NCBI GenBank assembly: GCA_035606665.1
Contig: DATNEY010000026.1
Location: forward strand, 1 to 64,000
Reading direction: 5' to 3'
DNA: 64,000 nt
Origin: DASUGC01 sp035606665
GTDB lineage: Bacteria > Acidobacteriota > Vicinamibacteria > Vicinamibacterales > SCN-69-37
Positions 57,340-64,000 of this stretch are shown piece by piece. How positions within the stretch are numbered: position 1 is the first letter of the stretch; each line of letters opens with the position of its first letter. Under the pieces are notes generated by a model, which searched no databases, had not been told where the DNA came from, and saw only the letters and a list, made by a program, of their open reading frames with translations. The translations under genes and the position numbers were made by a program.

Positions 57340-59198
57340 CCGCACGCACTCGAACACTTGCGATTCTGATCGTCCTTGGACTCAGCGGCTTCGCTTGCAC
57401 CGTGTCGTCAAGCGGGGACGGCGGACTTGGCGCTGCCTCCTGTTCAATGGGGGGCGGAAGCACTCAGCGGCCGGTCGCCGAGTTCCTCGCGGATGCGAAC
57501 GCCACCCTGCTGAAGGTCGGGAACGAAGCCAGCCAGGCGAGCTGGGTCTATTCGACGTATATCACGCAGGACACGGAAGTCCTGAATGCCCGCGCGAATC
57601 AGGCCTTCATCGAGGCAGGCAAGCGCTTCGCCAAGGAAGCGGCGTCGTACGACAAGGCCGACGTTACGCCGGAGCAGCGGCGGCAGCTCAATCTCCTGAA
57701 GCTCGCACTCGAAGTCGTCACGCCCACCGATCCGAAGGAAGCCGAGGAGCTGACCCGGCTCGCCGCGTCGCTCGAGGCGACGTACGGCAAGGGCAAGTGG
57801 TGCAAGGACGCCCGCCAAGAAAAACAGCCGGACGCGTGCCTAGACATCGAGAAGATCACCGACGTCCTCGCCAAGTCGCGCAACGAGAAGGAGATCCGCG
57901 AAGCGTGGGAGGGCTGGCACACGATTTCGGTGCCGATGCGCAAGGACTACGCGCGCTTCGTAGAGCTCGCGAACAAAGGCGCGAAGGAACTCGGCTTTGC
58001 GGACACCGGCGCCATGTGGCGTCTCAAGTACGACATGCCGGCTGACGACTTCACAATGGAGGTCGACCGCCTGTGGGATCAGGTGAGGCCGCTCTACGTC
58101 TCACTCCACGCGTACGTCCGGATGAAACTGCACGAGAAGTACGGCGACGCGGTGCCGGCGACCGGCCCGATCCCCGCGCACATGCTCGGAAACATCTGGG
58201 CGCAGGACTGGAGCAACGTCTTCGACCTCGTTGCGACCGGCGGCGCGGATTCCGGCTACTCGCTGACGAAGATTCTCGAACAGCGCAAGACCAGCGCCGT
58301 GGACATGATGAAGATGGGCGAGCGGTTCTACACCTCGCTCGGCCTCGCGCCATTGCCGAAGACGTTCTGGGAACGGTCGCTCCTCGTCAAGCCCCGCGAT
58401 CGCGACGTCGTGTGCCATGCGAGCGCGTGGGACATCGACTCCGTCGAGGACGTGCGGATCAAGATGTGCGTGGATCCGACCGAGGAGGATTTCTCGACTA
58501 TCCACCACGAGCTCGGCCACAACTATTACTACCGCGCCTACAAGGACCAGCCGTTCATCTTTCGTGACAGCGCGAATCAGGCGTTCCACGAGGCCATCGG
58601 CGACACCATCGCGCTCTCGGTCACGCCCGAATACCTCGTCAAGATCGGCCTGCTCGACAAGGCACCGGACACGTCCCGCGACATCGGCCTTCTGATGTCG
58701 CGCGCGCTCGAGAAGATCGCGTTCCTCCCGTTCGGCCTCGTCATCGATCAGTGGCGCTGGGACGTCTACAACGGCAAGGTCGCGCCGGCCGACTACAACA
58801 AAGCCTGGTGGGAACGGCGCCTCAAGTACCAGGGCGTCGCACCGCCTTCAACCAGAGGCGAGGAGTTCTTCGATCCGGGCGCCAAGTACCACGTGCCTGC
58901 CAACTACTCGTACACGCGCTATTTCCTCGCGCATATCCTGCAGTTCCAGTTCCATCGTGAACTGTCGAAGATCGCCGGTTGTACGACGCCGCTACACCGC
59001 TGCTCGATCTACGACAGCAAGGCCGCCGGCCAGAAGCTCGAAGCGATGTTGAAGATGGGCACGTCGCGCCCATGGCCGGACGCGCTCGAGGCGCTTACGG
59101 GCAAACGGCAGATGGATGCGACAGCGATTGTCGACTACTTCGCGCCGCTCAAGGCGTGGCTGGATGCCCAGACGAAAGGGAAGTCGAGCGGCTGGTAG
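57336..59198 (+). CDS. M2 family peptidyl-dipeptidase (ACE-like) lipoprotein
   Basis: 620 residues from ATG 57336. The signal ends in a lipobox (LSGFAC), so a lipid-anchored exported enzyme. The zinc site is HHELGHNYYYRAY (HEXXH near 390) with the third ligand Glu in AFHEAIGDTIALS about 24 residues on, as in angiotensin-converting enzyme. Upstream are the family blocks TGAMWRLKYDMPADDF and HMLGNIWAQDWSNVFDLV. It should remove C-terminal dipeptides from small peptides. Last gene of the RidA-MATE-peptidase operon. Confidence 0.95.
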   Translation: MTARTRTLAILIVLGLSGFACTVSSSGDGGLGAASCSMGGGSTQRPVAEFLADANATLLKVGNEASQASWVYSTYITQDTEVLNARANQAFIEAGKRFAKEAASYDKADVTPEQRRQLNLLKLALEVVTPTDPKEAEELTRLAASLEATYGKGKWCKDARQEKQPDACLDIEKITDVLAKSRNEKEIREAWEGWHTISVPMRKDYARFVELANKGAKELGFADTGAMWRLKYDMPADDFTMEVDRLWDQVRPLYVSLHAYVRMKLHEKYGDAVPATGPIPAHMLGNIWAQDWSNVFDLVATGGADSGYSLTKILEQRKTSAVDMMKMGERFYTSLGLAPLPKTFWERSLLVKPRDRDVVCHASAWDIDSVEDVRIKMCVDPTEEDFSTIHHELGHNYYYRAYKDQPFIFRDSANQAFHEAIGDTIALSVTPEYLVKIGLLDKAPDTSRDIGLLMSRALEKIAFLPFGLVIDQWRWDVYNGKVAPADYNKAWWERRLKYQGVAPPSTRGEEFFDPGAKYHVPANYSYTRYFLAHILQFQFHRELSKIAGCTTPLHRCSIYDSKAAGQKLEAMLKMGTSRPWPDALEALTGKRQMDATAIVDYFAPLKAWLDAQTKGKSSGW

Positions 59199-59753
59199 CT
59201 ACCGGACCAGCCGCTCGATCGTTGAGGAGATTTCGGCCTGCTTGTCTTCCTTGCCCGCGCCTTCCCAGGCGGCAAGGATGGCGCCGCGCTGATCAACCAG
59301 CACGATCGTCGGGGTCGCCTTCACGCGAAGCCCAGCGGTTACGGCGTGCAGGCTGCTCTCGGAGACGCCGATCGCCCTGGCGAACACGGCATCCTCCGTC
59401 GCGGTCGTGGCCGGATGCGCCATCACGATTGAAGCCCGACCGCTGAGACCGGCGACCAGGGACTTCAGGAACGGCTGCGCCTTCTGGCACGCGCCGCACG
59501 CTTCACGCGCAAACACCACCAGCGTCCGGGGCGCGTCGCTGTACCAGGCGGCAGGGACGTCGATCTGTTGCCCCGCGACATAGGCGGGTGGCTGCGGTGC
59601 CGGGGCCGGGGGCTCGATGCCCAGCGCCCCGGCCATCCGCGGCCACGCCACTGCGCTCGTCGTCACGGCGACCATCAGCACCAGGCCGAGGCTCGCCGCG
59701 ATGAAGAGTCTGTTGAGCAGTCGGTCCGACGTCAGCGTCACGACTAGTCCCAT
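59199..59753 (-). CDS. Membrane-anchored thioredoxin-like protein (CGAC)
   Basis: 184 residues. An N-terminal membrane anchor (LFIAASLGLVLMVAVTTSAV) is followed by a thioredoxin/TlpA-like fold with the redox motif REACGACQKAQPFLKSLV and cis-Pro region KATPTIVLVDQRG. It would make or reshuffle disulfides on the outer face of the inner membrane. Its start overlaps the stop of the eight-cysteine bacteriocin-like gene by 10 bp, suggesting it serves that protein. Confidence 0.88.
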   Translation of the reverse strand: MGLVVTLTSDRLLNRLFIAASLGLVLMVAVTTSAVAWPRMAGALGIEPPAPAPQPPAYVAGQQIDVPAAWYSDAPRTLVVFAREACGACQKAQPFLKSLVAGLSGRASIVMAHPATTATEDAVFARAIGVSESSLHAVTAGLRVKATPTIVLVDQRGAILAAWEGAGKEDKQAEISSTIERLVR

Positions 59754-60469
59754 GGATTGCGGATGGCCTTGCACCAGCCCGTGCACGCCCACGACCAGAG
59801 CGGGCCGCACATCGGCCAGTCGAGGTCGAACTCGCACGTGTACAGCTCGGAGCACGCCAGCCACGGATTCGGCAGGAGATCGCAGGTGTCGATGTCGATG
59901 TTGCAGTTGCACCCCACGGCCTCGCTGCTCGCGCTCACCACGCGCCACGAGCGCAGGTTGTCAGCGAACTGCTGTCGCAGCGGAAGGGCGTTGGCCTTGA
60001 GCGACGTCTTCGGACCAAGCGTCACGAAGAGTTCCTTCGCCGCGTTCGCGCCGAGCACCCTCTGCGCCTTCGTGAAGACGTCGGTGATGCGCTGCTTCGT
60101 CTCGGCCGACATGCCGCGATCGAACGCCGCCGGCGATGCCACATCCATGGCCTCGCGCACGACTGCGATCTGCTCGGCCGTGAGCGCCGGGTTCGCTTCC
60201 AGGTAGTTCTGGAAGAATGCGCGCCACGCTGACGAGCGATCGTCCGGGGTCAGCGCGCCCATGATCGCCTTGCGGTACACCGGCGGGTATGCGTCGATGT
60301 TAGCCGCCGCCTCTCGCAACTCGGTCTGGTCAAGCGTCGCGGTCCACTGCACGGCCGCATCAATGGGATTCGGCGTCCGGGCAACGGGCAGCAGAAGGGC
60401 TTCGGCCGGAAGAGCAATCAGAGCGACAATTACGCACAGCAACAGCCGGCTTTTGGTCGACGCGGTCAT
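59744..60469 (-). CDS. Fulvocin C-related bacteriocin precursor-like protein
   Basis: 241 residues from ATG 60469 (AGGAGAACCCG upstream). Signal peptide, then a long helical region (about 30-185), then a compact C-terminus with eight cysteines in about 50 residues: CNCNIDIDTC, LAC, LYTC, PMCGPLWSWAC and TGWC. The cysteine pattern starts C-x-C-x6-C and contains C-x5-C, as in fulvocin C from Myxococcus (compared from memory), which has four disulfides. The C-terminal part would be released as the active peptide. The thioredoxin-like gene follows with overlap. Immunity and export genes are not visible nearby. Confidence 0.72.
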   Translation of the reverse strand: MTASTKSRLLLCVIVALIALPAEALLLPVARTPNPIDAAVQWTATLDQTELREAAANIDAYPPVYRKAIMGALTPDDRSSAWRAFFQNYLEANPALTAEQIAVVREAMDVASPAAFDRGMSAETKQRITDVFTKAQRVLGANAAKELFVTLGPKTSLKANALPLRQQFADNLRSWRVVSASSEAVGCNCNIDIDTCDLLPNPWLACSELYTCEFDLDWPMCGPLWSWACTGWCKAIRNPWD

Positions 60470-60732
60470 CGGGTTCTCCTTTACAAACTTGGCATCACGC
60501 ACGATCGAGCCAAGCCTCCCGAGTTGTGCAAGACGTACGCCGCGATTTGTCTTCAGTTGTCTGTGTGGTTTTCCGGCCGGAATTCGCCACTCACAAAACT
60601 GAGCGCTCAGTTCTGAAAGCACAGCGCAAGTTTCGTGGCTGATCGTCCGGCGATCGCACGACTTTCTTCGTTCCAGACGCTACCCAAGGGCGATCGATCC
60701 GGGTAGCGGCCGACCCGGCTATACTTTTGCGC

Positions 60733-62472
60733 ATGACAAGAACGGTACGTCGCGCGTCGCTGCTCACCTCAGTCGTCGTTTCCGGTTTCGTAATCGCCGC
60801 GGCCGGTCTGCGCGCAGAACCGCCACCCGCCGTGCAACAGGGCGGTATGACCGTCGATTTCGTCGCGACGAACGCGAGCGGTCAGCCGGTGACCGACCTC
60901 AAGCCCGCCGATGTCTCGGTGAAGATCGGCGGCAAGCAACGCGCGGTGTCATCGCTCGAGTTCAAGAAGGCCGAGGGCGGTGGTGGCGGCGCGGTGTCGG
61001 CTCTGCCCGCGCCGTTCGCGGTCAATTCTGGCGGCGCTGGGCGGAATCTCCTCATCCTGATCGAGAACGATTCCCTGAAGATTGGCACCGAGCGCGCGGT
61101 CCGCGAGAGTCTCGATCAGGTGCTGAGTCAGCTCGGACCCGCTGACAGGGTCGCGTTCTCCGTCGCGCCTCGTGACACCGTGCAGTTGGGATTCGGCTCG
61201 GGTTTGCCTGCCGTACGGGCCGCGGTGGCGAAGTTCGCGGGCACCCGGCCGGCGAGCGTCACGACCAGCGAGGCCGCGTGCCGCTCGCGTGACACGCTCG
61301 TCCTGCTCCGCGCGCTTCTGGACGCGCAGGCAGGGTCCGAGGCGCCCACGACTGTCGTGTTCATTTCGGCCGGTCTCTCGCTGCCCACCACGATTAACCG
61401 CGGCGGCGATAGCGTCACCTGTGAAGTACTGACTGAACACTACCAGGGCTTGGCGAATTCCGTCGCGCAGGGCCGGATCAATCTCTATGTGGTGCAGGGC
61501 GACGACACCATCACCGGCCGCGATAACGGCCTCGAGAATCTCGCGGGTGTCGCCGGCGCTGGCGGCGTACTGCGCGCGCTCCCGGGCGGTCTCACCAGGA
61601 TCGTTTCGGAAAGCTCAGGCTACTGGCTCGCGACGGTGGCGGGCGACGCGGGTGATCGTCCTGGTTCGGTCACGAAGATGGAACTCAAGGTCACCCGCGA
61701 AGGCGTGACCACGCGGGCGCGATCGGACTACGCCGTGAGCAAGGCCGTAGCGCGCCCCGGTGCGAAGTCGATGACGCCCCGCGAGATGGTGGGGACGACG
61801 GCCGCGTTCACGGATCTGCAGATGCGGGTGACCTCGATGGCGCAGCGCGGCCAGGCCGGCAAGGTTCAAGTCGTGGCCATGGTCGAGCCGCTCGATCCCT
61901 CGACGAAGTTCACGGCCATGACCGGTGTGCTGGTGCCGCCGGGCGGCGCGAAAGCCGCCTTTGCCCGCAGCATGGAAGAGAAGGACCTCATCGGCCGGCC
62001 GGTGGTCGTCGGCATGCTTGTCGATCCGGGCAAATACCGCTTGCGTATCGCCGCCACGGACGCGAACGGGAAGGCCGGTGCGGTGGACCTGGACGTGGAC
62101 GCCCAACTGACTCAGGCCGGGCCGCTCCAGATCAGTCAGATCATGCTGCTCTCGCCGCGCGGCGAGAGCTACGCGCCCCAGCTCCAGTTCAAGGACGAGG
62201 CCGAGATCGCCGCTCTGATTGAGCTCTACGGGCCGGTCGCGACGTCGAAGGTCGGCGCGAAGATCGAGATCGCCGCGACCGCCGATGGCAAGGCGCTCGT
62301 CGATGGCGTCGTCGGCGGCTCAGGCACCAACGAACCGGACAAGTTCCAGCTGAACGGCAAGCTCGCGATTGGCGCGCTCCCGCCGGGTGACTACATCGTT
62401 CGTGCGGTCGTGCAGGTCGAAGGACAGCCCGAAGGACGCGTCACGAAGACGCTGCGCAAGCTGCCTAAGTAG
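60733..62472 (+). CDS. Secreted VWFA-related domain protein (acidobacterial type)
   Basis: 579 residues from ATG 60733 with a signal peptide (VVVSGFVIAAAGLRA). The start of the mature part, VDFVATNASGQPVTDLKPAD with VSVKIGGK, and the core RNLLILIENDSLKIG, ALLDAQAGSEAPTTVVFISA follow the VWFA-related pattern common in Acidobacteria; a complete MIDAS (DxSxS) is not seen, as usual in this group. The C-terminal third (about 360-579) is beta-rich. Function unknown. It ends at a hairpin repeat shared with the convergent ispG gene. Confidence 0.85.
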   Translation: MTRTVRRASLLTSVVVSGFVIAAAGLRAEPPPAVQQGGMTVDFVATNASGQPVTDLKPADVSVKIGGKQRAVSSLEFKKAEGGGGGAVSALPAPFAVNSGGAGRNLLILIENDSLKIGTERAVRESLDQVLSQLGPADRVAFSVAPRDTVQLGFGSGLPAVRAAVAKFAGTRPASVTTSEAACRSRDTLVLLRALLDAQAGSEAPTTVVFISAGLSLPTTINRGGDSVTCEVLTEHYQGLANSVAQGRINLYVVQGDDTITGRDNGLENLAGVAGAGGVLRALPGGLTRIVSESSGYWLATVAGDAGDRPGSVTKMELKVTREGVTTRARSDYAVSKAVARPGAKSMTPREMVGTTAAFTDLQMRVTSMAQRGQAGKVQVVAMVEPLDPSTKFTAMTGVLVPPGGAKAAFARSMEEKDLIGRPVVVGMLVDPGKYRLRIAATDANGKAGAVDLDVDAQLTQAGPLQISQIMLLSPRGESYAPQLQFKDEAEIAALIELYGPVATSKVGAKIEIAATADGKALVDGVVGGSGTNEPDKFQLNGKLAIGALPPGDYIVRAVVQVEGQPEGRVTKTLRKLPK

Positions 62473-62474
62473 TC

Positions 62475-62492
62475 GGCGGGCTTCAGCCCGCC
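62475..62492. repeat. CTTCAG-core hairpin repeat, copy 5, holding the ispG stop
   Basis: GGCGGGCT (62475-62482) pairs with AGCCCGCC (62485-62492). On the minus strand the ispG stop TGA (62485-62483) lies at the top of this hairpin. Confidence 0.75.
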
Positions 62493-63724
62493 GTCACCGT
62501 AGACGGGTACTTTCGCTCGACGTAGTCATCGACCAGTTTCTGAAATGCCGCGGCCAGCTCGTCATACGTTCCCCGGAGCGTCGTGACGTGCTGGCCATCG
62601 ACGTAGATGGGGCAGTTGGGCGACTCGCCCGTGCCGGGCAGCGAGATGCCGATGTTCGCGGCCTTCGACTCACCCGGGCCGTTCACGACACAGCCCATCA
62701 CCGCTACCGACATTTCTTCCACGCCCGGATGCCGGGTCTTCCAGATCGGCATCATCATCCGGACGTAGTCCTGAATCCGCTCCGCCAGTTCCTGGAACGT
62801 CGTCGAAGTCGTGCGTCCGCAACCGGGACACGCCGTGATCGCCGGTGAGAACGAGCGCAGGCCCAGCGCCTGCAGAATCTCGCACGCGGCATAGACCTCT
62901 TCGCGGCGATCGCCGCCCGGCCTCGGCGTGAGCGACACGCGGATCGTGTCGCCGACGCCTTCGTTCAGAAGGATGGCGAGCGCCGACGCGGACCACGCCA
63001 CACCCTTGATCCCCATGCCCGCTTCCGTAAGGCCCAGGTGCAGCGGCTGCGGCGTCTTCTTCGCGAGGTCGCGGTACACCGTCAGCAGGTGGCGCGGCTT
63101 CGAGACTTTGCAGGAAATGATGATCTGGTCCTGGCGCAGGCCGCTCTCGATCGCGAGTTCCGTGGACTGCAGCGCCGACGTGACCATGCACTCATTGATG
63201 ATCTCGTCGGACGTGAGTCCCAGGCCCTTGTCCGTGTTCTCCTGCATGCGCGCCATGACGAGCTCCTGATTGAGGGAGCCGCCGTTGACGCCGATGCGCA
63301 CCGGACGCTGGTTGTCGACCGCGACCTGGCAAATCATCGAGAACTGCTCGTCGCGACGCTTGCCCGTGCCGACGTTGCCGGGGTTGATGCGGTACTTGTC
63401 CAGCGCCTTCGCGGCGTCGGGAAAGCGCGTCAGCAGCAGGTGGCCGTTGTAGTGGAAATCGCCGATGAGCGGCGCCTCGCAGCCGGCGTCGAGCATCCGC
63501 TGCTTGATCTCCGGCACCACGCGAGCTGCTTCAGGCGTGTTGACGGTCACGCGCACCATCTCCGATCCGGCCTCAGCCAGCTCGACGCACTGCTGCGCCG
63601 TGGCTGCCGCATCTGCCGTATCCGTCATCGTCATGCTCTGCACGACGATGGGCGCTCCGCCGCCGACCTGGACGCGCCCGACGCGGACGCCTATGGTTCT
63701 GTGGAGACGGACAGGAGAACTCAC
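62483..63724 (-). CDS. ispG: 4-hydroxy-3-methylbut-2-en-1-yl diphosphate synthase
   Basis: 413 residues, the full bacterial (non-plant) IspG length. The TIM barrel holds VQSMTMTDTADA, GDFHYNGHLLL, YRINPGNVG, RIGVNGGSLNQEL and HLGLTEAG; the [4Fe-4S] cluster is bound by CPGCGR (near 297) and MGCVVNGPGES (near 345), with Glu following. It makes HMBPP in the MEP isoprenoid pathway using ferredoxin or flavodoxin electrons. No other isoprenoid gene is adjacent. The last residues are encoded by a hairpin repeat. Confidence 0.97.
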   Translation of the reverse strand: MSSPVRLHRTIGVRVGRVQVGGGAPIVVQSMTMTDTADAAATAQQCVELAEAGSEMVRVTVNTPEAARVVPEIKQRMLDAGCEAPLIGDFHYNGHLLLTRFPDAAKALDKYRINPGNVGTGKRRDEQFSMICQVAVDNQRPVRIGVNGGSLNQELVMARMQENTDKGLGLTSDEIINECMVTSALQSTELAIESGLRQDQIIISCKVSKPRHLLTVYRDLAKKTPQPLHLGLTEAGMGIKGVAWSASALAILLNEGVGDTIRVSLTPRPGGDRREEVYAACEILQALGLRSFSPAITACPGCGRTTSTTFQELAERIQDYVRMMMPIWKTRHPGVEEMSVAVMGCVVNGPGESKAANIGISLPGTGESPNCPIYVDGQHVTTLRGTYDELAAAFQKLVDDYVERKYPSTVTAG

Positions 63725-63754
63725 GACGCAATAATAACTGGTAGGCTTGAATTC

Positions 63755-64000
63755 GTGCGTTTTCCCGCTGTAGCTACCGCGTTGAGTTGCGCCTTGGCCG
63801 CGCTGCCTTCCGCGCAGGGCCGGGCCACGGGCACGCCCGTGCCGGGGGCGGAACGGCCGATCGCTGTCGTCGTGCCGGCGGGGACCGAGCTGGACGTGAA
63901 GATTGCCGGTCCGACCGCGATGTCGTCAGCGACGTTGAAGAACGATCAGCGATTCGAGGCCGCGACGCTCGTGGACGTGACGGTCGGCGGCGTGGCCGCG
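63755..64000 (+). CDS. Secreted protein, 3'-truncated
   Basis: At least 82 residues from GTG 63755, cut by the window end. A signal peptide (ATALSCALAALPSAQG) leads to RPIAVVVPAGTELDVKIAGP and then a block ending FEAATLVDVTVGGVAA. The VPAGT-x-L-x-V start followed by R-F-x-A-x-T-L-V-D-V-x-V-G-G is seen in acidobacterial exported proteins whose role is unknown. 30 bp divergent from ispG. Confidence 0.6.
   Translation, partial: MRFPAVATALSCALAALPSAQGRATGTPVPGAERPIAVVVPAGTELDVKIAGPTAMSSATLKNDQRFEAATLVDVTVGGVAA

Noticed and set aside
1..64000. rRNA, tRNA, CRISPR arrays, transposases, phage genes
   Set aside because: Looked for by eye and none seen; a tRNA or small RNA could still be missed without a covariance search.

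Overview
The window is about 64 kb of high-GC, densely coding bacterial DNA. The gene content points to an Acidobacteriota genome, most likely of the Vicinamibacteria type: a secreted VWFA-related protein of the acidobacterial kind, M2 dipeptidase, DUF1028, DUF2911, DUF922 and DUF5666 proteins, an unusual number of hybrid histidine kinases, GTG starts and ATGA/GTGA overlaps. This lineage is an inference from families, not from a marker gene. No rRNA, tRNA, CRISPR array, transposase or phage gene was seen.

Region 1 (1-22.4 kb) is a signalling and envelope-stress region. After a partial CocE-type hydrolase come hybrid kinases, a kinase/receiver pair, an NtrC-type sigma54 activator with its own small kinase, two paralogous short mannose-1-phosphate guanylyltransferases, a BON protein - phospholipase D/VTT fusion - EEP phosphoesterase operon, a Gfo/Idh oxidoreductase, a VTT membrane protein, an IPT/TIG secreted protein and small proteins. 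Seven sites matching the sigma54 -24/-12 pattern (TGGCA-N6-TTGC or its TTGA variant, always 10 bases between the GG and GC dinucleotides) lie just upstream of these genes, including the activator operon itself. Two weaker related sites precede hybrid kinases. I read this as one sigma54 regulon. At its right edge a c-di-AMP (ydaO-yuaA class) riboswitch precedes an SPFH membrane protein.

Region 2 (22-40 kb) holds secreted proteins of unknown role (DUF2911, PEBP-like, DUF1028, DUF922), an APC amino-acid permease, an unknown protein divergent from a membrane sensor kinase, a MASE1 hybrid kinase, a DUF5666 lipoprotein, an ABC-2 exporter, an AIM24-like protein and a secreted beta-propeller-like protein. 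Two families of palindromic repeats lie between the genes and sometimes supply their stop codons.

Region 3 (40-53 kb) is mostly metabolism: argininosuccinate synthase, AraC and DinB proteins, a membrane acyltransferase-like protein, an RRM RNA-binding protein whose leader can mask its own ribosome-binding site, and a SAM-I riboswitch operon for the homoserine-to-methionine branch (homoserine dehydrogenase, ACT-less aspartokinase, cystathionine synthase/lyase-type enzyme). A TPR-like lipoprotein and a cyclophilin follow.

Region 4 (53-64 kb) has a Tat-exported amidase, then a translationally coupled run of a triple RidA-domain protein, a MATE exporter and an M2 peptidase. Opposite lies a two-gene unit of a fulvocin C-like eight-cysteine bacteriocin precursor and a CGAC thioredoxin-like membrane protein. 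The window ends with a VWFA-related protein, ispG and a truncated secreted protein.
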